From contig NZ_PSSX01000004.1 of the NCBI RefSeq assembly GCF_002933275.1, positions 246,895 through 310,894 of the forward strand: a stretch of 64,000 nt of DNA, in the 5' to 3' direction. A program made the translations under genes and the position numbers. Below the pieces are notes generated by a model. That model worked only from the letters and a program-made list of their open reading frames with translations, was not told the DNA's origin and did no database searches. Shown here piece by piece: positions 52,866 to 61,761 of this stretch; the first letter of the stretch is position 1, and each line of letters begins with the position of its first letter. This DNA is from Marinobacter maroccanus (GTDB lineage Bacteria > Pseudomonadota > Gammaproteobacteria > Pseudomonadales > Oleiphilaceae).

Positions 52866-54242
52866 ATGTCCCGATGGAAGTTCGGCCCCGGCATTCTGAT
52901 CCTGCCGCTCTTACTCGTTGGCTGCAGTGAAAATAACAGCCAACAGACGACGACACAGCCGACAGCAGAGCTCAAACCACCGTCGGAAACCGGGACTCTC
53001 AAAGTCGCTACCCGCAATGGCTCCACCACTTATTATCTGGATCGCCATGAAAACCCCGTCGGCCCCGAGCATGCGCTGATCAGCGCCTATGCCGAACAGC
53101 GTGGCTGGCAGGTAGAATGGACCATGCTGGAATCCACCAGCGAGGTTCTGGCGGCGCTGGAGTCCGGAAACACCCACCTGGCGGCAGCCGGGCTGACCCA
53201 CCTGGCCTCCCGCGATGAGCGTTTCGCCCGGGGCCCGGCCCACACCGAGATTACCGAGCAACTGGTCTGCCATCGCGATGCACGCCCCATGCCGCGGAAA
53301 CCCGAGGACATCCCGGGAACCGACATTGTCGTAACCGCCGGCTCCAGCTATGTCGAAACCCTGAACAAACTGAATGAGCAACACCCGGGCATCGGGTTTC
53401 AGGAAGATGCAGACCGCACTACCGAAGTGATTCTCTCGGATGTCGCCGAGCAGAACGTCGGCTGCACTGTGGCTGATTCCAACATTGTTCAGGTGATGCG
53501 CCGGCACTTCCCGCATCTGGAAGTGGCAATGACCCTCACAGAGGGCCGGAATCTGGGTTGGTACCTGCCAAAGGGTTCAGAAGATCTGGGCTCGGATGCC
53601 CACGAGTGGATGAATAGCGTGGATGGCGATGAAGCCATAGGCCTGATGGAGAACCGCTACTATGCCTACATCGGTGATTTCGATTTTGTCGATCTGCGGG
53701 CGCTGAACCGTCGGATTGAGGATCGGCTACCCGAATTCATTGATCAATTCCGCGAAGCCGAGGCCAAAACCGGGATGCCCGCAGACCTGCTGGCTGCCCT
53801 GGCTTACCAGGAGTCCCATTGGGATCCCGCAGCAAAATCCCCCACCGGAGTCCGGGGCATCATGATGCTGACCCAACGAACCGCCGAATCACTGGGTGTA
53901 ACCAACCGGCTGGACCCGAAGGCGGCCATTGATGGCGGAGCACGTTACCTGGCCGACCGGCACCGCCGCCTGCCAGAGACCATTCCGGAGCCGGACCGAA
54001 CCTTCCTGGCGCTGGCCAGCTACAACATCGGCCGGGGCCATCTTCTGGATGCCCGGGAGCTGGCCCGGACCCTGAACAAAAACCCGGACTCCTGGCAGGA
54101 AATGACCGAGGTTTTACCCCTCAAGGCTGACAAGCGATACTACCCCAGCACCCGTTACGGCTATGCCCGTGGCTACGAGCCCGTGCACTATGTTCAGCGA
54201 ATCCGCAACTACCGGGACGTCATACGTTCCGCCTTTGAATGA
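52866..54242 (+). CDS. mltF: membrane-bound lytic murein transglycosylase F (MltF)
   Basis: The 458-aa lipoprotein (lipobox LLLVGC, Cys near residue 19) has an SBP_bac_3-like regulatory domain (about 40-275) and a C-terminal SLT-type lysozyme domain (about 290-450). The catalytic Glu lies in ALAYQESHWDPAAKSPTGVRGIMMLTQRTAESLG, with the downstream ALASYNIGRGHLLDAREL. It cleaves peptidoglycan glycan strands to 1,6-anhydromuropeptides in the periplasm. It is convergent with the EthA-like gene with no base between their stops. Confidence 0.94.
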   Translation: MSRWKFGPGILILPLLLVGCSENNSQQTTTQPTAELKPPSETGTLKVATRNGSTTYYLDRHENPVGPEHALISAYAEQRGWQVEWTMLESTSEVLAALESGNTHLAAAGLTHLASRDERFARGPAHTEITEQLVCHRDARPMPRKPEDIPGTDIVVTAGSSYVETLNKLNEQHPGIGFQEDADRTTEVILSDVAEQNVGCTVADSNIVQVMRRHFPHLEVAMTLTEGRNLGWYLPKGSEDLGSDAHEWMNSVDGDEAIGLMENRYYAYIGDFDFVDLRALNRRIEDRLPEFIDQFREAEAKTGMPADLLAALAYQESHWDPAAKSPTGVRGIMMLTQRTAESLGVTNRLDPKAAIDGGARYLADRHRRLPETIPEPDRTFLALASYNIGRGHLLDARELARTLNKNPDSWQEMTEVLPLKADKRYYPSTRYGYARGYEPVHYVQRIRNYRDVIRSAFE

Positions 54243-55769
54243 TCAGGTCCCGAACAGGGCCGAGCGCAGGGGCCGCAGGAAACCACCGGATTCTTTCTGA
54301 CTGGCGTGGCTCCGCTTGCCATCGAATTCCAGGTAACCATCCTCAATTGGCTCGAAGCGCAGGATTTTCACATCTTCCAGATAGTTCTGTGAGGACTTCC
54401 AGGGCCCATGGGTACCCTGGCGGGGCAGGCGATCAGCCGCGCGGTTGATGTAGCCGGCATTGAGGGACCCCAGGACGGTGTCGTCGCCGCGACTGTTTTC
54501 GGTATCCCGGGCAACCACGGTGCGATAGCCACGCTTGTCCATCAGGTTCATCAGCCGGCACAGGTACTCGGCGGCAATATCCACCTTCAGGGTCCAGGAG
54601 ATGTTGGTGTACCCGAAGATCATGCCGGCATTGGGCACGCCCTCTACCATCACATTCTTGTAGATGACCTTGTCTTTCATCACCACTTCCTCACCATCCA
54701 CGGTCGGCCGGATACCCCCCAGCATCTGGATATCCAGGCCGGTTGCCGGAATGATGATGTCGGCCGCCAGTTCCTCGCCCGATTTCAGGCGGATGCCGGT
54801 TTCTGTAAAGCGGTCAATATGATCGGTGGCGATGGAGGCCTTGCCCGCTTTCATGGCCTGGAAAAGATCCCCATCTTTCACCACACACAGGCGCTGGTCC
54901 CAGGGATTGTAATCCGGGGTAAAGTGCCTCATGTCGGCGGTGTCGCCAACTTGGCGTTTGATAATGCCCAGGAACAACCGACGCATGAACTGCGGGCTCT
55001 TTCTGGAACGCTGGTATAAAAAACGGGAAATTGAAATATTCCGGGCCCGGGTCAGCCGGTAGGCGGTTTTCTCGGGCAGTATTTTCTGCAGGGCCAGGGT
55101 CAGCTTGTCGGTGGAGGGCAACGGCATCAGATAGGTGGGTGAGCGCTGGAGCATGGTTACATGCGCGGCTTTCTCCGCCATGGTCGGCACCAGGGTGATT
55201 GCGGTTGCGCCGCTGCCAATGACCACCACCTTCTTGCCCGTGTAGTCGAGATCCTCCGGCCAGTGCTGCGGATGCACAATCTGGCCACGGAAATCACTTT
55301 CGCCGGGGAAGTCCGGTTTGTAGCCCTGATCATAATTGTAGTAGCCGGTACACCCGATCATGAAGCTGGCGGTGTAGTGCTCGGTTTCGCCGGTTTCTTC
55401 GTTCAGTGCCGTAAGCTTCCAGCATTTGTCGACGCCGGACCAGCCCGCCGTTTTGACGGCCAGGCCAAAGCGGATGTGGCGCTCAACGTCGTGTTCCCTC
55501 GCGGTCTCCGCCACATAATTCTTGATCGACGCACCATCCGCCAGCACCTTGCCGCCGGTCCAGGGGCGGAAATTGTAGCCAAAGGTGAACATGTCCGAAT
55601 CCGAGCGAATACCCGGATAACGGAACAGGTCCCAGGTGCCGCCGAGGGACTGACGGCGCTCAAGGATGGCAAATGACTTCCCGGGGCACTCACGTTTCAG
55701 GTGACACGCCATGCCGATGCCGGAAACGCCGGCGCCGATGATCAGTACATCGAAATGCTGGTTGCTCAT
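54243..55769 (-). CDS. EthA-like flavin monooxygenase (Baeyer-Villiger type)
   Basis: The 508-aa FAD/NADPH enzyme begins DVLIIGAGVSGIGMACHLKRECPGKSFAILERRQSLGGTWDLFRYPGIRSDSDMFTFGY, typical of the EthA/MymA and 4-hydroxyacetophenone-like group. The Baeyer-Villiger fingerprint FRGQIVHPQHWP fits FxGxxxHxxxWP exactly, and VVIGSGATA is the NADPH site. Predicted function is ketone-to-ester oxidation. It is divergent from the PfkB-family gene, and its stop abuts that of mltF (TGATCA). Confidence 0.91.
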   Translation of the reverse strand: MSNQHFDVLIIGAGVSGIGMACHLKRECPGKSFAILERRQSLGGTWDLFRYPGIRSDSDMFTFGYNFRPWTGGKVLADGASIKNYVAETAREHDVERHIRFGLAVKTAGWSGVDKCWKLTALNEETGETEHYTASFMIGCTGYYNYDQGYKPDFPGESDFRGQIVHPQHWPEDLDYTGKKVVVIGSGATAITLVPTMAEKAAHVTMLQRSPTYLMPLPSTDKLTLALQKILPEKTAYRLTRARNISISRFLYQRSRKSPQFMRRLFLGIIKRQVGDTADMRHFTPDYNPWDQRLCVVKDGDLFQAMKAGKASIATDHIDRFTETGIRLKSGEELAADIIIPATGLDIQMLGGIRPTVDGEEVVMKDKVIYKNVMVEGVPNAGMIFGYTNISWTLKVDIAAEYLCRLMNLMDKRGYRTVVARDTENSRGDDTVLGSLNAGYINRAADRLPRQGTHGPWKSSQNYLEDVKILRFEPIEDGYLEFDGKRSHASQKESGGFLRPLRSALFGT

Positions 55770-55981
55770 TGCCCGTCCTCTCGGATTTCAGTCCGCTTTT
55801 TATAATCAATGGCCTGCAATCAAGATAGCTCAGGCCGGGCTGCCGGGAAATTGGCCAAAGCGGTCCCGGCCTCCGGTTGTTTCAGTCAGTCGTTAACCGG
55901 GGGCGTAGTCAGAGGGAGGATCCGAGGAATCGAAACCCTGCCTACAATGGTTTTTCCTGCTGGATTATGGACGAGACCACC

Positions 55982-56851
55982 ATGACAAAACCGATCCTTA
56001 TTCTTGGCGGCGCTTCGCTGGACATCATCATTCACCTGCCCGAACTGCCGACACCGGAGCCCCAGACCATCTGGCCCACCGAAAGCTACCGGGCCCTCGG
56101 CAGCACCGGCGCTGGCAAAAGCCTGAACCTGGCCGCCCTCGGGCAACCCGTGGTCTTTCACACATTGCTGGGAATGGATCCGGAAGGCCAGCAGATTCAG
56201 ACAGCACTTGGCCACCCCGGGATCAGCCTTCTGACCGAAAAGACCGCCGCCCCGACCGAACAGCATATCAACCTGATGTCTGCCGACGGCAAACGCATTT
56301 CGCTGTTCATCCAGCCGCCTCCTGAGCCTGAACACGTCGACTGGACGCAGGCGCAACAGGTGGTAGCAGAGTGCTCACTGGCCGTGGTGAACATCCTCGG
56401 ATACACCCGATCTGCCCTGCCGTGGCTGAAGGCTGCGGGTACGCCCATCTGGACCGACCTGCACGACTACGACGGACACAACCCGTATCATGAACCCTTT
56501 ATAGAGGCCGCCCGGGCAATCTTCCTGTCCAGCGACAATCTTCCGGACTACCGCACCACCATGGAAAGGTTGATACTTCGGGGCAAGGAGTTCGTGGTAT
56601 GCACCCACGGCTCGGAGGGGGCGACACTGCTGACCAGCGACAAGCTATGGCTGGAGCAGCCAGTCGTTTCAGTCTCCGGGGTGATCGATACCAACGGCGC
56701 CGGCGATGCCTTTTTCAGCGGTTTCCTGCACCGTTACCTGCAGGGAGCAGAACTGACCGATTGCCTCAGGGCCGGAGCCATTGCCGGGGCGCTGTGTGTC
56801 ACCTCACGGGAACTGGCCTCTCCGGAGCTGAATCCACAGCGGCTGGTCTGA
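55982..56851 (+). CDS. PfkB-family carbohydrate kinase
   Basis: The 289-aa ribokinase-like enzyme is predicted to phosphorylate a sugar or nucleoside. N-terminal ILILGGASLDIIIHLPELPTPEPQT, GAGKSLNLAALGQPVVFHTLLGMDPEGQ (substrate region) and the C-terminal signature VIDTNGAGDAFFSGFLHR with catalytic Asp. The sugar specificity cannot be read. ATG 55982 is taken as start; ATG 55967 (five codons earlier) is an alternative. It faces YgjV with a 9-bp gap between stops. Confidence 0.86.
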   Translation: MTKPILILGGASLDIIIHLPELPTPEPQTIWPTESYRALGSTGAGKSLNLAALGQPVVFHTLLGMDPEGQQIQTALGHPGISLLTEKTAAPTEQHINLMSADGKRISLFIQPPPEPEHVDWTQAQQVVAECSLAVVNILGYTRSALPWLKAAGTPIWTDLHDYDGHNPYHEPFIEAARAIFLSSDNLPDYRTTMERLILRGKEFVVCTHGSEGATLLTSDKLWLEQPVVSVSGVIDTNGAGDAFFSGFLHRYLQGAELTDCLRAGAIAGALCVTSRELASPELNPQRLV

Positions 56852-56860
56852 AACCCGGTA

Positions 56861-57409
56861 TCAACTACCCGCGGTAAAATCGGGGTATTTCTTCTGCAGC
56901 CGATAGAGCCGGATGATGGTGATGATGTTGGTGATCAGCACCATACCCTCGGCCAGGGTACCACCCACGGAGCCGATCACGATGTTGTTGAGCATCCAGG
57001 CCAGCGCTGCCAGCCCGAGGATGATACGCAGGGGAATACCTCGGAGCATGAACATGCCCACGGTGCCGAAAACCGCGGCAGCCAGGGGGAACAGGTCGGT
57101 GATCGATTTCCAGGTCACCCAGGCGACCACCAGATTGACCGCCAGCATAGCCAACATGATCTGCCAGTTGCCCTGGTATTTGCGGGCCAGGGTAATGCGC
57201 AGGATCACCAGTACCGTCAAGGCCGACGCCGTCCAGCTCTCGAAGAATGCAAACATCAGAGCGAAGGCAACGTTGGCCGAGATCAGCAGCACCATCAGCC
57301 GGTCGTCATTCTTGTTGGCGAAGCCGGCAATGCAGAACCCCAGGGCCACCAAGCCACAAAGCTGACCCAGTCCCTCGGCCAGGGTCATGTCCGCGATAAA
57401 TTCAGTCAT
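56861..57409 (-). CDS. YgjV-like inner-membrane protein
   Basis: The 182-aa membrane protein has five to six hydrophobic segments of the YgjV/Imp family (GLGQLCGLVALGFCIAGFANKNDDRLMVLLISANVAFALMFAFF, then AFFESWTASALTVLVILRI). Function is unknown. It is convergent with the PfkB gene and divergent from the amidohydrolase gene, each with short gaps. Confidence 0.8.
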   Translation of the reverse strand: MTEFIADMTLAEGLGQLCGLVALGFCIAGFANKNDDRLMVLLISANVAFALMFAFFESWTASALTVLVILRITLARKYQGNWQIMLAMLAVNLVVAWVTWKSITDLFPLAAAVFGTVGMFMLRGIPLRIILGLAALAWMLNNIVIGSVGGTLAEGMVLITNIITIIRLYRLQKKYPDFTAGS

Positions 57410-57554
57410 AGTTCAGTGCTGTACCCTGTTGGCGCCATCACGGAAATCCCTTCTCCCCGGAAAAAGCTTCAGCCTGACATAATTACCGGAATTGAGCCAC
57501 GGAGCACCGTGTGCCACAGTAACTCGCACCTTTGAGCCAGGACTATCCCCGACC

Positions 57555-58589
57555 ATGAAAACCGTTTTCTCGCCACTGCACAGCCGCCGCCATGTCAAAA
57601 CCGAACTGGATGGCGGCCTGCTGATCGAGCCCCACGAAAAACCCTCGCGGGCGGAAACCATCCTGGCACGGGTGAAGGATCAGGCGCTCGGGGAGATCCT
57701 GGAACCGGAGGAATTTGGTCTTGAGCCCATCAAACGGGTGCATACCGCCGATTACGTGGCGTTCCTGGAAACCTGCTGGCAGGAATGGCTGGCGGCCGGC
57801 AAACCGGGGGAAGCCATCCCGGCGGTCTGGGCCGGGCGCGGCATGCGCCACCGGCTGCCCAAAGACATCGATGGCCGGCTGGGCTACTACAGCTTTGCGG
57901 CAGAGACCTCCATCTCGGACGGCACCTGGGAAGCCGCCCGGGCATCAGCCAACGTGGCCCTGACCGCCCAGAAACTGGTGGCCGGTGGTGAACGCGCCGC
58001 CTTTGCCCTGTGCCGGCCACCCGGACACCATGCCCACGCCGATCTGTTCGGCGGTTACTGTTTCTTCAACAATGCCGCCATCGTGGCCCAGGCCTTTCGT
58101 GACCAGGGCTATGGCAAGGTCGCCGTGCTGGATGTGGACTTCCACCACGGCAACGGCACCCAGGCGATTTTCTACGATCGCGACGACGTGCTGACCATCA
58201 GCCTGCATGGCGATCCGGACCTGGTGTTCCCGCATTTTCTCGGTTTTGAAGATGAGACCGGCGAGGGCGCCGGCGAAGGCTATAACCTGAACATCGTCTA
58301 TCCGCCCAACACGCCCTACAGCGTCTGGAGTCAGGGGCTGGAAACCGCCTGCGAGCGGAGCCAGGCATTCCAGCCGGACGCCCTGGTGGTTGCCCTCGGT
58401 GTTGATACCTTCGAAGAAGACCCGATTTCATTCTTCAAGCTGACCTCCGGCGATTACCTGACCCTGGGCCAGCGCCTGGCACAGCTTGGACTACCAACGG
58501 TATTTACCATGGAAGGTGGTTATGATGTCGACGCCATCGGCGTCAATGCGGTGAACGTGATGCAGGGGTTCGACCGGGCAGCAGGCTAA
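57555..58589 (+). CDS. histone deacetylase-family amidohydrolase (acetylpolyamine amidohydrolase-like)
   Basis: The 344-aa zinc-dependent deacetylase is predicted to remove acetyl groups from acetylpolyamines or acetyl-lysine. The catalytic signature RPPGHHAHADLFGGYCFFNNAAIVAQ, DVDFHHGNGTQAIFY (zinc-binding Asp and His), HGDPDLVFPHFLGF and GVDTFEEDP (third zinc-binding Asp) are all in place, and MEGGYDVDAIGVNAVNVMQGF closes the fold. It starts MKTVFSPLHSRRHVKTEL, as in AphA-like enzymes. The stop directly abuts the rlmE stop codon on the other strand. Confidence 0.92.
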   Translation: MKTVFSPLHSRRHVKTELDGGLLIEPHEKPSRAETILARVKDQALGEILEPEEFGLEPIKRVHTADYVAFLETCWQEWLAAGKPGEAIPAVWAGRGMRHRLPKDIDGRLGYYSFAAETSISDGTWEAARASANVALTAQKLVAGGERAAFALCRPPGHHAHADLFGGYCFFNNAAIVAQAFRDQGYGKVAVLDVDFHHGNGTQAIFYDRDDVLTISLHGDPDLVFPHFLGFEDETGEGAGEGYNLNIVYPPNTPYSVWSQGLETACERSQAFQPDALVVALGVDTFEEDPISFFKLTSGDYLTLGQRLAQLGLPTVFTMEGGYDVDAIGVNAVNVMQGFDRAAG

Positions 58590-59210
58590 TCAGCCCTTGA
58601 AGCCCTTGCCAAGAATGTAGACTTCCCGGGAGCGGGAGCGGGAGGAATCCGGCTTGCGCACCACAACCTTGTCGAATACGGCGCGCACGGATTTCAGGTA
58701 CTCGTCGTACCCTTCGCCCTGAAATACCTTGGCCAGGAAGCTGCCTTTGGGCTTGAGCACCTGGCTTGCCATGTCCAGGGCCAGTTCCACCAGGTACATG
58801 GACGAAGCCTGGTCGGCAACGGTCACGCCGCTGATGTTCGGCGCCATGTCGGAAATCACCACGTCCACCGGGTCATCGCCCAGGGTAGCCATGATTGACT
58901 CGAACACATCGTTCTCGGTGAAATCACCCTGGATAAAGTCCACCCCGGCAATAGCATCCATGGGCAGGATGTCGGAGGCAATCACGCGGCCCTTGTGGCC
59001 CACCAGTTTGGCCGCCACCTGGGACCAGCCACCGGGGGCGGAACCCAGATCCACCACCACCATATTGGGATGGATCAGCCGGTCCTTCTTGTTGATTTCA
59101 AGAAGCTTGTAACTGGCCCGGGAGCGGTAGCCATCCACCTGCGCCTGTTTCACGAAGGGGTCGTTTACGTGCTCTTCAAGCCAGCGGTTACTGCTTTTGG
59201 ATCGGGCCAT
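58590..59210 (-). CDS. rlmE: 23S rRNA (uridine(2552)-2'-O)-methyltransferase RlmE
   Basis: The 206-aa SAM enzyme methylates U2552 of 23S rRNA late in large-subunit assembly. It has the SAM-binding motif [25 protein letters not shown] (catalytic Asp), the Lys in [10 protein letters not shown] and Glu in [10 protein letters not shown], completing a K-D-K-E tetrad. Length matches E. coli RlmE (209 aa). It is not followed by ftsH, unlike in E. coli and many relatives: the amidohydrolase gene is convergent and abutting. It is divergent from the TrmH-family gene. Confidence 0.95.
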   Translation of the reverse strand: MARSKSSNRWLEEHVNDPFVKQAQVDGYRSRASYKLLEINKKDRLIHPNMVVVDLGSAPGGWSQVAAKLVGHKGRVIASDILPMDAIAGVDFIQGDFTENDVFESIMATLGDDPVDVVISDMAPNISGVTVADQASSMYLVELALDMASQVLKPKGSFLAKVFQGEGYDEYLKSVRAVFDKVVVRKPDSSRSRSREVYILGKGFKG

Positions 59211-59366
59211 GGGGTCTCTTCAAAACGGGAAAGCCAGGCGCTAATTGTACGTGCCGCGCCCGGCGGCGGCAAAATCCTGACAACCGGGCCGGCCACACGT
59301 ACAATCCGGCCAGCATTCTGTGATTTTTCAGAACCCACCAAGCCCACCTGACGGGAGACCGCCCTC

Positions 59367-60095
59367 GTGAATCTGGCCGACATCAAAAAGCTGCACCAGA
59401 AAAAGTACCGGCAGTCGTTTGGCCACTACCTCGTTGAGGGCGAGCACCTGATTCTTGAGCTGCAGAAAGCCGCCACCCGGCAACCTGCCCTGGAAGCCTC
59501 GAAGCTTTACGTCACCGGTGCCTATGAGCACTGGCACAGCCCGTTCAGGACTCATGCCATCAGCGATCGCCAGATGGCACAGCTCGCTGACACCCGAACA
59601 CCGCAGGGGATTCTGGCGGTGGTTCCCATGCCGGAGCGCCCGGCAGAACCGGTGCCGGGAGAAAAAGCGATTTATCTGCACGAGGTTCAGGACCCCGGCA
59701 ACCTGGGCACGATTCTGCGCACGCTCGCCTGGTTCGGCGGTTTCCGGTGCCTGTTGAGCCCAGGCAGTGTGGACCCGTTCAACCCGAAGGTGGTGCGTGC
59801 CAGCATGGGGGCGCTCTTTCACGTCCCGCTTGAGACCGACGTTGATCTTGCCAGCCTTCCCGACCGATACCACAGCCTTGCCTGCCTCGACCTCAATGGC
59901 GGTTCGATGGCCTCACAGGCCTTCCGCCAGCACGACTGTTATCTGTTCGGTAACGAGGCCCGGGGTGTGCCGCGCGAGGCCCTGGACCAGCTTCAGGCAG
60001 TGCCCTACAGCATTCACGGCCAGGGACAGATCGAATCCCTGAACCTGGCCTCGGCGGTGAATATGTGCACCTACGAATTAATGCGAGACCTTTAG
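59367..60095 (+). CDS. TrmH-family (SPOUT) RNA methyltransferase
   Basis: The 242-aa SPOUT-fold methylase is predicted to methylate a 2'-hydroxyl of tRNA or rRNA. It has an N-terminal substrate-binding part (KLHQKKYRQSFGHYLVEGEHLILEL) and SPOUT motifs EVQDPGNLGTILRTLAWFGG, LFGNEARGVPREAL and ESLNLASAVNMCTYELMR, which form the trefoil-knot SAM pocket. The start is GTG 59367. Divergent from rlmE. Whether its target is rRNA (RlmB-like) or tRNA is not evident; the sequence looks like the smaller YsgA-type group. Confidence 0.87.
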   Translation: MNLADIKKLHQKKYRQSFGHYLVEGEHLILELQKAATRQPALEASKLYVTGAYEHWHSPFRTHAISDRQMAQLADTRTPQGILAVVPMPERPAEPVPGEKAIYLHEVQDPGNLGTILRTLAWFGGFRCLLSPGSVDPFNPKVVRASMGALFHVPLETDVDLASLPDRYHSLACLDLNGGSMASQAFRQHDCYLFGNEARGVPREALDQLQAVPYSIHGQGQIESLNLASAVNMCTYELMRDL

Positions 60096-60205
60096 GCTGC
60101 AACCCCCATGCTGTGAGCACTTTCGGCAATCGTTCTGGTGAATACCGCCATTGCCTGGCGATCATCAATTGAGCACGATCAGAGACTGATCCCGAGACCG
60201 GACTG

Positions 60206-60880
60206 ATGACTATGGAACGCTATCTCCAGCCCACCGCCTTCTTCGACTACGACCAGCCGCAACTGAAAACCTGGATCGAGTCGCAGCTGGAGGGTGTGCC
60301 TGATGAGCCAGTGGAACAGATCAAGGCGCTCTATCTCGCTGTTCGTGACAGCGTCAGCTACAACCCCTATGTGTTCCAGACCGATGCCAACACGTTCAGT
60401 GCCAGTTATGCACTGGAAAGCGGCGAAACCTACTGCATTCCGAAGGCGGTTCTTCTGGGCGCCGCAGCCCGCTCCATTGGCGTTCCCAGCCGCCTCGGTC
60501 TGGCCGATGTTCGCAACCACCTCTCAAGCCCTAAGCTGATCGAATGGCTGCGCTCGGATATTTTTCGAATGCACGGTTTCATCGAGCTGTACCTGAACGG
60601 CAAGTGGGTCAAGGCCACCCCGGCGTTCAACCGGCAGCTCTGCGAACTGATGAAAGTGGAACCACTGGAGTTTGACGGCATCCATGATTCCGTTTTCCAG
60701 GAATTCACGGAAGACGGTCAGGCTCATATGGAGTATGTAAACGACCATGGTGTGTTTGACGACCTGCCCCACGCCTTTATCGTCGAAGGAGTAAGGGCCG
60801 CCTACGGCCATCTGTTCCAACAGGATAATGAACCAGCAATCAGTGAACAGAGCCTGGAGCAGGATATAAACGGGCCCTAG
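60206..60880 (+). CDS. transglutaminase-like superfamily protein
   Basis: The 224-aa protein is a single transglutaminase core: the Cys in SGETYCIPKAVLLGAAARSIGVPSRLGLADVRNH (residues about 71-104), His in FRMHGFIELYLNGKWVKATPAFNRQL. It lacks a signal peptide and the N-terminal beta domain of the cluster proteins at 29524 and 33085, so it belongs to a different branch. Probably a cysteine peptidase or amidase. Its last four bases overlap the convergent RsbQ-like gene. The function is unknown. Confidence 0.83.
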   Translation: MTMERYLQPTAFFDYDQPQLKTWIESQLEGVPDEPVEQIKALYLAVRDSVSYNPYVFQTDANTFSASYALESGETYCIPKAVLLGAAARSIGVPSRLGLADVRNHLSSPKLIEWLRSDIFRMHGFIELYLNGKWVKATPAFNRQLCELMKVEPLEFDGIHDSVFQEFTEDGQAHMEYVNDHGVFDDLPHAFIVEGVRAAYGHLFQQDNEPAISEQSLEQDINGP

Positions 60881-61689
60881 TCTCCGAGGCGATGGGCAAT
60901 GACCTGACGGATCTTGGACGATAGATCCGCAGGGGCACTGAGTTGCGGGTAGTGGCCCTCGGCATCCAGAACCGTGCAACGGGCATCCGGAATTCGGGTA
61001 GCCATATAGTTGACCACAGAAACCGGCACCACGCGGTCATAGAGCCCGTACAGAATATCCACCGGCACCGGAACTTTGGCAAGTTCACTACGGAAGTCAC
61101 ACAGGAATGTCACTTCTGCAAATCTTCTTAGGTGCTTGGCGTCCATGGCCATGAAGCTTCGGATAAGCCGATCGGTCAACTCCGGGCGATGGGAGTTCTC
61201 CATCACACGCGGGGCGAGGCTGGAGGCCCACCCCGCCTGGTTCGTCTCAATCTGATCAAGCATGGCCATCACCTCGGACTCATCAAGGCTGCCCACATAG
61301 CCTCTGCCATCGTTGATATAGCGTGGAGAGGGGTTGATGGCGATGATCTGATGGAACCTGTCCGGCAGCATGGTGGCAGCCAGCAGCCCCATCATCCCGC
61401 CGATAGAGTGGCCAACGAGGATAACCGGTTCCGAGGCAACGGCATCAACAACATCAAGCAGATCCGCGGCGTAGCCTCGCAATGAGCCATGCCTTTCGGG
61501 CCGGTATGCGGACCGGCTGGCAAGGCCACAGCCCACATGATCAAACAGCACTACCCGGAAATCATGCTCCAGAGCCGGGACGACATCGTCCCAGACTCCC
61601 TGATCACATCCGAAACCGTGTGCAAGAACCAGCGTCTGGCGCCCGCTGCCCCTTACTCTAACCCTGTTTCTATGTAACACACTCTGCAT
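60877..61689 (-). CDS. RsbQ-like alpha/beta hydrolase
   Basis: The 270-aa protein matches the RsbQ/KAI2/D14 branch of alpha/beta hydrolases. Catalytic Ser95 (VGHSIGG), Asp218 (LYGLYDRVVP) and His246 (EGHYPQL) coincide with Ser96, Asp219 and His247 of B. subtilis RsbQ as I recall it, and LHRNRVRVRGSGRQTLVLAHGFGCDQGVWDDVVPALE aligns throughout with its start. RsbQ partners a PAS-domain phosphatase in energy stress sensing; here no such gene is adjacent. The upstream gene on the same strand is a periplasmic binding protein (72-bp gap). It may recognise a small signal molecule; that is inference. Confidence 0.88.
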   Translation of the reverse strand: MQSVLHRNRVRVRGSGRQTLVLAHGFGCDQGVWDDVVPALEHDFRVVLFDHVGCGLASRSAYRPERHGSLRGYAADLLDVVDAVASEPVILVGHSIGGMMGLLAATMLPDRFHQIIAINPSPRYINDGRGYVGSLDESEVMAMLDQIETNQAGWASSLAPRVMENSHRPELTDRLIRSFMAMDAKHLRRFAEVTFLCDFRSELAKVPVPVDILYGLYDRVVPVSVVNYMATRIPDARCTVLDAEGHYPQLSAPADLSSKIRQVIAHRLGD

Positions 61690-61761
61690 GATTCAGGCTC
61701 AGTGATACTTCAAATGCATGTTATTGAACAGCCTCGATGCAATGCAGGCGATTCAGCAGGT

